DNA of 21,416 nt from an uncultured Sutterella sp. (GTDB lineage Bacteria; Pseudomonadota; Gammaproteobacteria; Burkholderiales; Burkholderiaceae_F): the NCBI GenBank assembly GCA_905198475.1, contig CAJKCQ010000035.1, positions 1 to 21,416 on the forward strand. Direction: 5' to 3'. Below the pieces are notes generated by a model. That model saw only the letters and a program-made list of their open reading frames with translations. It made no database searches and was not told the DNA's origin. Positions 15,051-21,416 of the stretch are shown here, piece by piece. Within the stretch, counting starts at the first letter, position 1. Each line of letters opens with the position of its first letter. A program made the translations under genes and the position numbers.

Positions 15051-15818
15051 ATGCTCTTTGGCTTTCACTCCGACGTCATTGTCGAATACTGGCCGCTCTT
15101 CGTGCACGGCGCGGCGACGACCATCCAGATCACGGTGATCTGCGTCTTCCTCGGCATGATTCTCGGCACGCTCCTCGGCATGGGGCGCCTCGCAAGCGGC
15201 CGCTACGAGCCGACGAAGTCGCTCCTGCACTACGGCGTGCGCTGGCCGATCGCCGTCTACGTGAGCTTCTTCCGCGGCACCCCGCTCTTCGTGCAGATCT
15301 TCCTCATGCACTTCGCGGTGCTCCCCATCTTCATCCACCCGGTGGACGGGCTGCTGATCGACGGCGCGCTCGCGCGGGAGCTGCGCGCCAACTACGGCGC
15401 GATGCTCGCGGGCATCTGCGCGATCACGCTCAATTCGGGCGCCTACATGTGCGAGATCTTCCGCGCCGGCATCCAGTCGCTCGACAAGGGCCAGATGGAG
15501 TCCGCCCGTTCGCTCGGCATGAGCTACTTCCAGGCGATGCGGCACATCATCCTGCCGCAGGCCTTCCGCCGCATGCTCCCCGCGCTCGGCAACAACGCCA
15601 TCGCGATCCTGAAGGACTCGTCGCTCGTCTCCGCGATCGGTCTGGCCGAACTCGCTTACGCCGCCCGCACGGTGGCGGGCGCCTCGGCGCGCTACTGGGA
15701 GCCCTACATCACGATTTCCTGCGTCTACTGGGTGATGACGCTTCTGCTCGCCTGGGGCATCCGCCGGCTTGAAGCCCGCCTCGGCCGCGGCGACAACGGA
15801 CTTGGAGCCACGTCATGA
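15051..15818 (+). CDS. Amino-acid ABC transporter permease (HisM/GlnP type)
   Basis: Inner-membrane channel subunit of the importer. The 255-aa protein has about five hydrophobic segments, with GAATTIQITVICVFLGMILG the first. VSFFRGTPLFVQIFL (71-85) is the family hallmark. The cytoplasmic EAA-type coupling loop ESARSLGMSYFQAMRHIILP (150-169) continues as QAFRRMLP. Loops at 51-68 and 91-113 are somewhat longer than in GlnP. Its stop overlaps the ATPase start (ATGA at 15815-15818), so the two are translationally coupled. The ribosome binding site is weak. A single permease gene suggests a homodimeric channel. Confidence 0.94.
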   Translation: MLFGFHSDVIVEYWPLFVHGAATTIQITVICVFLGMILGTLLGMGRLASGRYEPTKSLLHYGVRWPIAVYVSFFRGTPLFVQIFLMHFAVLPIFIHPVDGLLIDGALARELRANYGAMLAGICAITLNSGAYMCEIFRAGIQSLDKGQMESARSLGMSYFQAMRHIILPQAFRRMLPALGNNAIAILKDSSLVSAIGLAELAYAARTVAGASARYWEPYITISCVYWVMTLLLAWGIRRLEARLGRGDNGLGATS

Positions 15819-16549
15819 CCGAAGCCATCGTTGAAATCAAGAACCTCAAGAAGGCCTTCGGCGACCACGTCGTGCTCGACGGCATCAACCTCTCGGTCAA
15901 GCCCGGCGAAAAGGTCGTGGTGCTCGGGCCCTCGGGCTCTGGGAAGAGCACGATGCTGCGCTGCATCAACGAGCTCGAGATCCCCTCGGGAGGGCAGATC
16001 TTCGTCAACGGCGTCGAGGTGACGAACCCGAAGACGAACCTCAACAAGGTGCGCGAGCACCTCGGCATGGTCTTCCAGCGCTTCAACCTCTGGCCGCACA
16101 AGACGGTGCTCGAGAACGTGATGCTCGCGCAGCGCATCGTCCTCAAGACGGCCGAGGAGCCCGCGCGCCGACGCGCGCTCGAGCTCTTGAAGAACGTGGG
16201 GCTTCTCGAGAAGGCCGACGCCTACCCGGCCTCCCTCTCGGGCGGTCAGCAGCAGCGCGTCGCGATCGCCCGCGCCCTTGCGATGGAGCCCAAGGTGATG
16301 CTCTTCGACGAGCCCACCTCGGCCCTCGACCCCGAGCTCGTGGGCGAAGTGCTCTCCGTGATGAAGCGCCTCGCCGAATCGGGCATGACGATGATCGTGG
16401 TCACCCATGAGATCGGCTTCGCGCGCGAAGTCGCCGACCGCGTGATCTTCATGGACGGCGGCCACATCATCGAGGAAGGCGCCCCCGAGGAGATCCTCGT
16501 CGCTCCGAAGGAGGAGCGCACGAAGTCCTTCCTCGCCCGCGTGCTCTGA
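15815..16549 (+). CDS. Amino-acid ABC transporter ATP-binding protein (GlnQ/HisP type)
   Basis: Cytoplasmic ATPase driving the importer. The 244-aa protein has an intact Walker A GPSGSGKST (38-46), Q-loop VFQRFNLWPH with Q88, signature LSGGQQQR (141-148), Walker B VMLFDEPTSALDP (161-173, catalytic E166) and switch histidine VVTHE (H198). This is the polar amino-acid uptake (PAAT) type. TTGGAG precedes the start within the permease gene. It ends the operon; a strong terminator follows. Confidence 0.96.
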   Translation: MTEAIVEIKNLKKAFGDHVVLDGINLSVKPGEKVVVLGPSGSGKSTMLRCINELEIPSGGQIFVNGVEVTNPKTNLNKVREHLGMVFQRFNLWPHKTVLENVMLAQRIVLKTAEEPARRRALELLKNVGLLEKADAYPASLSGGQQQRVAIARALAMEPKVMLFDEPTSALDPELVGEVLSVMKRLAESGMTMIVVTHEIGFAREVADRVIFMDGGHIIEEGAPEEILVAPKEERTKSFLARVL

Positions 16550-17022
16550 CCCTGAGGGACCTTTCCGGCTCTCCCAGAGAAGCCGCAGCCGCCTCCCAAA
16601 GGCGCTGCGGCTTTTCTTTTTTCGTTGGAGGGCGGCGGCTCCGGCACGACTCCCGATGCCGCCCCGCCTCCTCCGAAACCCGACCGGAGGCTCTGCGCTA
16701 TCGCGCTGATGCCTTCAATTTATTTGTCCCCGGGGTCGCTCCTCCACCGGGCATCCCCGCCGGCGGCGGCCTTCCCGGCTCGAGAGCCCCTGAGCGCCGC
16801 GCTCTCCGAGCACGTACGGGCGTTTTCAGTTTGGCACCGTTTTCTAGATTTCCCTTAAGGGGTATCCATGGAAATGGGCGTATCCTCCAAACGACTGATG
16901 TCCCCGTGAGAAACACTGGGATAGAGTGAAACCCATAGGCGTTTTCCCGAAGTATCTCTGTGGGAGATTCGGGGGCGCTAAGCATCCCGCCCGACCCATC
17001 TCCCGACGACCACGAGCCCCGC
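16550..17022. other. 473-nt gap between ABC operon and pflA
   Basis: After the ABC operon terminator, this gap has an AT-rich patch (TTCAATTTATTTG near 16714-16726), a possible -35 TTGGCA (16831-16836) and a perfect palindrome CCCTTAAGGG (16852-16861), followed by GTATCC twice, 20 nt apart. The pflA promoter should be here, but no good -10 and no FNR box (TTGAT-N4-ATCAA) is visible. Short open frames on both strands look spurious. Confidence 0.5.
16580..16622 (+). terminator. Strong intrinsic terminator after the ABC operon
   Basis: AAGCCGCAGC (16580-16589) pairs with GCTGCGGCTT (16604-16613). After a one-base bulge an inner GCCT/AGGC stem closes a short loop. TTTTCTTTTTT follows. It is 30 nt past the ATPase stop. 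Confidence 0.9.
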
Positions 17023-17763
17023 ATGACCACCGGCCGCATCCACTCCTTCGAAACCTTCGGTTCCGTCGACGGACCCGGCGTGAGGTTCATCGTCTTCATG
17101 CAGGGTTGCCGCATGCGGTGCGCCTACTGCCACAATCCCGACACGTGGCGCATCGAAGCCGGGGAGTTCTGGACGCCCGAGGCGGTTCTCGAGAAGGCGC
17201 TGCGCTTCCGGCCCTACTGGGGCTCGAAGGGCGGCATCACGGTGAGCGGCGGCGAGCCGCTCCTGCAGATGGACTTCGTCACGGAGCTCTTCGAGCTTGC
17301 GAAGAAGGCGGGCGTCTCGACGACGCTCGACACGAGCGCGGCCGTCTTTTCGCGCGACCCGGAGTGGCTCGCGCGCTTCGAGCGGCTGCTCGCCGCGACG
17401 GACCTCATCCTGCTCGACCTCAAGCACTTCGACCGCGCCGCCCACAAGCACCTCACGGGCTTCGTGAACGACCAGATCCTCGACTGCGCGCGCTACTTGT
17501 CCGACAAGGGTGTGCCCGTCTGGATCCGCCACGTGCTCGTGCCCGAGTGGACGGACGACGACGAAGCGCTCAAGGCGCTCTCTGCCTTCATCCGCACGCT
17601 CAAGAACGTCGAGCGCGTCGAAGTGCTCCCCTTCCACGGCTTCGCCGAGCCGAAGTGGGAGGCCCTCGGAATCCGCAACCGCACCAAGGGACTGCCCCCA
17701 CCCACGCCCGAGCGCGTGCGCAACGCCGAAGAGATCCTCGGCGCACGGTCCCCGCAAGGCTAG
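17023..17763 (+). CDS. pflA: Pyruvate formate-lyase activating enzyme (radical SAM)
   Basis: Radical SAM enzyme that abstracts a hydrogen from the PFL glycine, switching the lyase on under anoxia. The 246-aa protein (E. coli 246) shows FETFGSVDGPGVRF (10-22), the iron-sulfur motif C29-x3-C33-x2-C36 in GCRMRCAYCHNPDTW, SAM-binding SGGEPLLQ, LLDLKHFD, and HVLVPEWTDDD. The C-terminal part contains EVLPFHGFAEPKWEALG. The frame is open to 16960, but the ATG at 17023 gives the family N-terminus; there is no clear ribosome binding site. It precedes its substrate gene by 47 nt, the reverse of focA-pflB-pflA in enterobacteria. No formate channel gene is adjacent. Confidence 0.95.
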   Translation: MTTGRIHSFETFGSVDGPGVRFIVFMQGCRMRCAYCHNPDTWRIEAGEFWTPEAVLEKALRFRPYWGSKGGITVSGGEPLLQMDFVTELFELAKKAGVSTTLDTSAAVFSRDPEWLARFERLLAATDLILLDLKHFDRAAHKHLTGFVNDQILDCARYLSDKGVPVWIRHVLVPEWTDDDEALKALSAFIRTLKNVERVEVLPFHGFAEPKWEALGIRNRTKGLPPPTPERVRNAEEILGARSPQG

Positions 17764-17810
17764 GGAAGCACCCACACATCAAACAGTCTTTCTTCACACA
17801 GGAGCTCATC

Positions 17811-20057
17811 ATGACCGATGCATGGCGCAATTTCGCCGGTTCGCACTGGCGCAGCGACGTCAACGTCCGCGACTTCATCCAGACGAACTACACGCCCTAC
17901 GACGGCGGCAGCGACTTCCTCGCCGGCCCGACCGAAGCGACGCAGAAGCTCTGGGCGCGTCTCTCCGAGCTCCAGAAGGAGGAGCGCGCCAAGGGCGGCG
18001 TCCTCGACATGGAGACCGAGGTCGTCAGCTCGATCACGGCCTACCCCGCCGCCTACATAGACCCGGCCCTGGAGGACCTCGAGCGCGTCGTGGGCCTGCA
18101 GACCGACAAGCCCCTGAAGCGCGCCTTCATGCCCTACGGCGGCATCCGCATGGCGCAGGAGGCCTGCCGCACCTACGGGTACGAACCGAACCCGAAGTAC
18201 GAGCAGATCTTCAACGAATACCGCAAGACGCACAACCAGGGCGTCTACGACGCCTACACGCCTGAAATGCGTGCGGCGCGCAAGAACAAGATCATCACGG
18301 GCCTGCCCGACACCTACGGCCGCGGCCGCATCGTGGGCGACTACCGCCGCGTCGCGCTCTACGGCATCGACCGACTCGTCGCCGAAAAGAAGAAGGATCT
18401 CAAGAACTGCGGCTGCGGCATGATGAGCGACGAGGTGATCCGTCAGCGTGAGGAGATCTCCGAGCAGATCCGCTCGCTCCTCGCGATGAAGAAGCTCGCC
18501 GAGTCCTACGGCTTCGACATCTCCGCGCCCGCGAAGAACGCCCGCGAGGCCGTGCAGTGGCTCTACTTCGGCTACCTCGCCGCCATTCGCACGCAGAACG
18601 GCGCGGCGATGTCGGTGGGCCGCATCTCGACCTTCCTCGACATCTACATCTCGCGCGACCTCGCCGAAGGCACCCTCACGGAATCGGAGGCGCAGGAGCT
18701 CATCGACCACCTCGTGATGAAGTTCCGCATGGTGAAGTTCGCCCGCATCCCCGAATACAACCAGCTCTTCTCGGGCGACCCGGTTTGGGCGACCCTGGAG
18801 ATGGCCGGCATCGGCATGGACGGCCGCTCGATGGTGACGAAGACGGACTTCCGGTTCCTGCACACGCTCGAAAACATGGATCCGGCGCCCGAACCCAACC
18901 TCACGGTGCTCTACACGAAGGCGCTTCCCGAGGCCTTCCGCCGCTACGCCGCGAAGGTCTCCGTGCTCACCTCGTCCGTGCAGTACGAGAACGACGACGT
19001 GATGCGTCCGATCTGGGGCGACGACTACTCGATCTGCTGCTGCGTTTCGGCGACCGAAACCGGCAAGGAGATGCAGTTCTTCGGCGCCCGTGCGAACCTC
19101 GCCAAGTGCATGCTCTACGCCATCAACGGCGGCGTGGACGAGAAGACGGGCGCCCAGGTGGGCCCGGCCTACCGTCCGATCACGAGCGAGTACCTCGACT
19201 ACGACGAGGTGTTGCAGCGCTTCGACCCGATGATGGAGTGGCTCGCCGGCATCTACGTCAACACGCTCAACCTCATCCACTACATGCACGACAAGTACTT
19301 CTATGAGGCCGCCGAGCTCGCCCTCATCGACACGGACGTGCGCCGCACGTTCGCGACCGGCATCGCCGGCTTCTCGCACGTGGTGGACTCGCTCTGCGCG
19401 ATCAAGTACGCCCGCGTGAAGACGATCCGCAACGAGGCGGGCGTGGCGACGGACTTCGAGACCGAAGGCGACTTCCCGCGCTACGGCAACGACGACGAGC
19501 GTGCCGACTCGATCGCCGTGTGGCTCCTGAAGACCTTCCTCGACAAGATCCGCCACTACAAGACCTACCGCGACTCCGAACCCACAACCTCGATCCTCAC
19601 GATCACCTCGAACGTGGTGTACGGCAAGGCGACGGGGTCGCTTCCCGACGGCCGCAAGGCGGGCGAACCGCTCTCGCCGGGCGCGAACCCGAGCTACGGC
19701 GCGGAGAAGAACGGCCTGCTCGCCTCGCTCAACTCCGTCGCGAAGCTCCCCTACGAGTACGCACTCGACGGCATCTCCAACACCCAGACGATCAGCCCGG
19801 ACGCGCTCGGCCACTGCGTCGACGAACGCGCCGAGAACCTCGTCTCCGTGATGGACGGCTACTTCGCCCAGGGCGCGCACCATCTCAACGTGAACGTCTT
19901 CGGCACCGAGAAGCTCATCGACTGCATGGAGCATCCCGAGAAGCCCGAATACGCGAACTTCACGATCCGCGTCTCGGGCTATGCGGTGAAGTTCATCGAC
20001 CTCACGCGCGAGCAGCAGCTCGACGTCATCGCCCGCACCTGCCACAAGCGGATGTAA
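17811..20057 (+). CDS. pflB: Formate C-acetyltransferase (pyruvate formate-lyase)
   Basis: Glycyl-radical enzyme cleaving pyruvate with CoA to acetyl-CoA and formate in anaerobic metabolism. The 748-aa protein (E. coli 760) begins MTDAWRNFAG and shows VNVRDFIQTNYTPYDGG and FLAGPTEATQKLW. The active site DDYSICCCVSATETGKEMQF contains C409-C410-C411. By alignment with the usual ACCVS, C410 and C411 are the catalytic pair and C409 replaces alanine. W326 matches the conserved tryptophan near the pyruvate site. The C-terminal radical loop is IRVSGYAVKF with G723. AGGAG lies 6 nt before the ATG at 17811. The frame stays open far upstream, but that part overlaps pflA and is not family sequence. FLAGPTEAT, GGVLDMET and CVSA recall clostridial rather than enteric PFL, by memory only. 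A terminator follows. Confidence 0.97.
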   Translation: MTDAWRNFAGSHWRSDVNVRDFIQTNYTPYDGGSDFLAGPTEATQKLWARLSELQKEERAKGGVLDMETEVVSSITAYPAAYIDPALEDLERVVGLQTDKPLKRAFMPYGGIRMAQEACRTYGYEPNPKYEQIFNEYRKTHNQGVYDAYTPEMRAARKNKIITGLPDTYGRGRIVGDYRRVALYGIDRLVAEKKKDLKNCGCGMMSDEVIRQREEISEQIRSLLAMKKLAESYGFDISAPAKNAREAVQWLYFGYLAAIRTQNGAAMSVGRISTFLDIYISRDLAEGTLTESEAQELIDHLVMKFRMVKFARIPEYNQLFSGDPVWATLEMAGIGMDGRSMVTKTDFRFLHTLENMDPAPEPNLTVLYTKALPEAFRRYAAKVSVLTSSVQYENDDVMRPIWGDDYSICCCVSATETGKEMQFFGARANLAKCMLYAINGGVDEKTGAQVGPAYRPITSEYLDYDEVLQRFDPMMEWLAGIYVNTLNLIHYMHDKYFYEAAELALIDTDVRRTFATGIAGFSHVVDSLCAIKYARVKTIRNEAGVATDFETEGDFPRYGNDDERADSIAVWLLKTFLDKIRHYKTYRDSEPTTSILTITSNVVYGKATGSLPDGRKAGEPLSPGANPSYGAEKNGLLASLNSVAKLPYEYALDGISNTQTISPDALGHCVDERAENLVSVMDGYFAQGAHHLNVNVFGTEKLIDCMEHPEKPEYANFTIRVSGYAVKFIDLTREQQLDVIARTCHKRM

Positions 20058-20143
20058 GCCGCATGTAGGCTGGCGTCCTTTGGGAGCCACGGCCCGCCCG
20101 CAGGATCCTTTGAGAGAAACGGGCAGGTTCTTGATTCCTCCAG

Positions 20144-20178
20144 AGCGGGCCGGAGCGATCCGGCCCGCTATTCTTTTC
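20144..20178 (+). terminator. Intrinsic terminator after pflB
   Basis: AGCGGGCCGGA (20144-20154) and TCCGGCCCGCT (20159-20169) form a perfect 11-bp stem with loop GCGA, followed by ATTCTTTT. It lies 87 nt past the pflB stop and separates the pfl genes from the hydrolase gene, which starts only 45 nt further on. Confidence 0.85.
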
Positions 20179-20213
20179 CCTGTCGGAAAACCACTTCCTC
20201 CCGCTCGTCCGCC

Positions 20214-21344
20214 ATGCCGCCCCTGCGCATTACGCGCCGCCGGTTCCTCACCGGCGCGCTCATCACCTCAGCCGTCCTCGGAGGGGGGCTTGCCGCCTGC
20301 GCCGTCTCCCGCCCGCAGGATGCTCCCCCTGCAGTGCAGCCTCTCGGGCAGGCAACCTTTGCGGACTACGCCCGCGACACCCGCCGTTGGGTCGAATCGC
20401 GCCGGCGCTTCGCCACGGCCGACCACGCGGCGGAGGCCGCCTGGAATTCGCCCTCGGAGCTTCTCCCCGCGGACGGACTGCCGCCGCGAAGGGGCATCCT
20501 CCTCGTTCACGGGTTGGGCGACTCGCCCTGGAGCTTCGTGGATCAGGGGGCGGCCTTCGCGCGCGCCGGATGGCTCGTGCGCACGGTGCTGCTGCCCGGG
20601 TGCGGCACGCGGCCCGAGGACATGATTCCCGCCTCAGCGGACGACTGGCGCCGCGTCGTCGGCGAGCAGGCCGAAATACTGCGGCGCGACCTCGCGGCCG
20701 CCTCCCCCGGCGCGGTCCCGGAAGTGTGGCTGGGGGGCTTCTCCACGGGCTGCAACCTCTCGATCGAATTCGCCTCCGAACACGACTGGATTGCCGGACT
20801 CGTGCTCTTTTCGCCCGCCGTCGCCGTACGCAGTCGCCTCGCCTTCCTCGCCCCCATCGCCGCGCCCTTCACAAACTGGCTGCGCGAGCCCGAGGACTCC
20901 CGCATGGGCGGCGTCGCCCCCGTGCGCTACACCGTGGTGCCCGTGCCGGCGCTCGCCGCCTTCGTGGACACGATGCGCGGCGCCGAGCGCGCGCTGGAGC
21001 GCCGGCCCTTCACGCGGCCCGCGGTGATCATGATGAGCGAGCACGACCGGGTGGTGGACACGCAGACGCTGCTGCCCTTCTTCACCAAGCGCTTCACTTC
21101 GCCGCGGACGCGCTTTCTTTGGTACGGCACCTCGCCCGTCCCCGTGACGGACGACCCGAGGATCATCGCACGCACGGATGCCCTCCCGCAGGAGGGCGTC
21201 GCGAGCCTCTCGCACCGCGGGCTCATCTTTGCTCCCGGGAATCCTCAGTTCGGACGCGCGGGGTCCTCCCGGCGCGCCTTCAATCCGTGGTTCGAAGCGC
21301 AGGAGCGCGACATTCTCGCCGTGATGGCCGGACCGAACGCTTGA
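20214..21344 (+). CDS. Tat-type lipoprotein alpha/beta hydrolase
   Basis: A predicted exported serine hydrolase (lipase/esterase class) of unknown substrate, 376 aa. The N-terminus ITRRRFLTGALITSAVLGGG is a twin-arginine signal, and LAAC (C29) is a lipobox, so it is probably folded in the cytoplasm, exported by Tat and lipid-anchored. LLVHGLGDSPWSF (97-109) gives the HG oxyanion motif, GFSTG (175-179) the nucleophile S177, EHDRVVD D278 as the acid, and SLSHRG H334 as the base, so the triad is complete. The helical cap region lies between about 205 and 255. No Shine-Dalgarno sequence is seen before the ATG. There is a terminator just upstream, so it is likely transcribed alone; a promoter is not evident. 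An IS-like end begins 20 nt after its stop. Confidence 0.85.
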   Translation: MPPLRITRRRFLTGALITSAVLGGGLAACAVSRPQDAPPAVQPLGQATFADYARDTRRWVESRRRFATADHAAEAAWNSPSELLPADGLPPRRGILLVHGLGDSPWSFVDQGAAFARAGWLVRTVLLPGCGTRPEDMIPASADDWRRVVGEQAEILRRDLAAASPGAVPEVWLGGFSTGCNLSIEFASEHDWIAGLVLFSPAVAVRSRLAFLAPIAAPFTNWLREPEDSRMGGVAPVRYTVVPVPALAAFVDTMRGAERALERRPFTRPAVIMMSEHDRVVDTQTLLPFFTKRFTSPRTRFLWYGTSPVPVTDDPRIIARTDALPQEGVASLSHRGLIFAPGNPQFGRAGSSRRAFNPWFEAQERDILAVMAGPNA

Positions 21345-21364
21345 CCCCGCGGGCGGCTACAGCC

Positions 21365-21416
21365 TTGACGCACTCCCCGCCCTGAAGGACGGGGATTCTC
21401 CACTTGACCAACGCTC
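21365..21416 (-). mobile_element. Right end of an IS200/IS605-type tnpB element with omega-RNA 3' end (partial)
   Basis: The minus strand reads into the window with GTGGAGAAT, then a hairpin of CCCCGTCC (21394-21387) and GGGCGGGG (21382-21375) around TTCA, closed by one U-G pair. It continues GAGTGCGTCAA and ends at TCAA (21368-21365). This matches, from memory, the conserved tail of tnpB elements (AATC, GC-rich hairpin, GGGGAG...TCAA), which is also the 3' end of the omega-RNA scaffold. The rest of the element, including tnpB, would lie beyond 21416. One minus frame reads GESPSFRAG and ends with TAG at 21357-21359; it may be a tnpB tail, but the frame cannot be fixed from this fragment. The next bases, 21364 down to about 21345, would be the natural guide. 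Confidence 0.65.

Noticed and set aside
16550..17022. FNR box controlling pfl
   Set aside because: An FNR site is expected for an anaerobic PFL locus, but no TTGAT-N4-ATCAA-like sequence is visible. The palindrome CCCTTAAGGG is not an FNR site.
16625..17114. Small frames on both strands upstream of pflA
   Set aside because: No ribosome binding site, no motif, and the minus frame overlaps the start of pflA.
16926..17810. Upstream extension of the pflB frame giving a 1043-aa protein
   Set aside because: The extra part overlaps pflA in another frame and is Arg/Ala-rich. The ATG at 17811 has a good ribosome binding site and the true PFL N-terminus.
17760..20090. 776-codon minus-strand frame opposite pflB
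   Set aside because: It mirrors pflB codons exactly, with low-complexity V/E/R/H-rich sequence and no known domain. The plus strand encodes a complete PFL.

Overview
The window is high-GC, densely coded chromosomal DNA. Most third codon positions are G or C, so long mirror ORFs occur on the opposite strand of almost every gene. The gene order rpsB-tsf-pyrH-frr-uppS-cdsA-dxr, with map-glnD divergent from rpsB, is the classic proteobacterial core cluster. Together with an oxygen-sensitive pyruvate formate-lyase and its activase, this suggests an anaerobic or microaerobic betaproteobacterium, perhaps a Sutterellaceae-like gut Burkholderiales. That placement is inference from gene order and protein character; no database search was possible.

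Layout, minus strand, right to left from about 9.9 kb to 53: a small secreted OB-fold (BOF/YgiW-type) protein; ribosomal protein S2 (rpsB); elongation factor Ts (tsf); UMP kinase (pyrH); ribosome recycling factor (frr); undecaprenyl diphosphate synthase (uppS); CDP-diglyceride synthase (cdsA); a YigZ/IMPACT protein; a membrane-anchored metallophosphoesterase; and DXP reductoisomerase (dxr). The cluster joins translation, pyrimidine nucleotide supply and envelope/isoprenoid lipid synthesis. Two intrinsic terminators (rpsB/tsf and tsf/pyrH) and candidate internal promoters divide it into several transcription units.

Layout, plus strand, from about 10.2 kb: map and glnD, separated by a terminator; a three-gene polar amino-acid ABC importer (binding protein, permease, ATPase) with a tandem palindrome upstream and a strong terminator downstream; pflA then pflB, the reverse of the enterobacterial order; and a Tat-type, lipobox-bearing alpha/beta hydrolase.

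Both extreme ends carry the same 16-nt hairpin core. At the right end this sits in what looks like the right end of an IS200/IS605-type tnpB element, including the 3' end of a minus-strand omega-RNA. The window may therefore be the segment between two copies of one insertion sequence. No CRISPR array, tRNA, rRNA, phage or recognisable defence operon was seen. The best leads beyond ordinary annotation are the IS/omega-RNA end, two regulatory repeat arrays (TTAGC repeats between the BOF gene and map, and tandem TTGnCGnCAA palindromes upstream of the ABC operon), the cysteine triplet in PflB, and the long rpsB leader with an opposing terminator.
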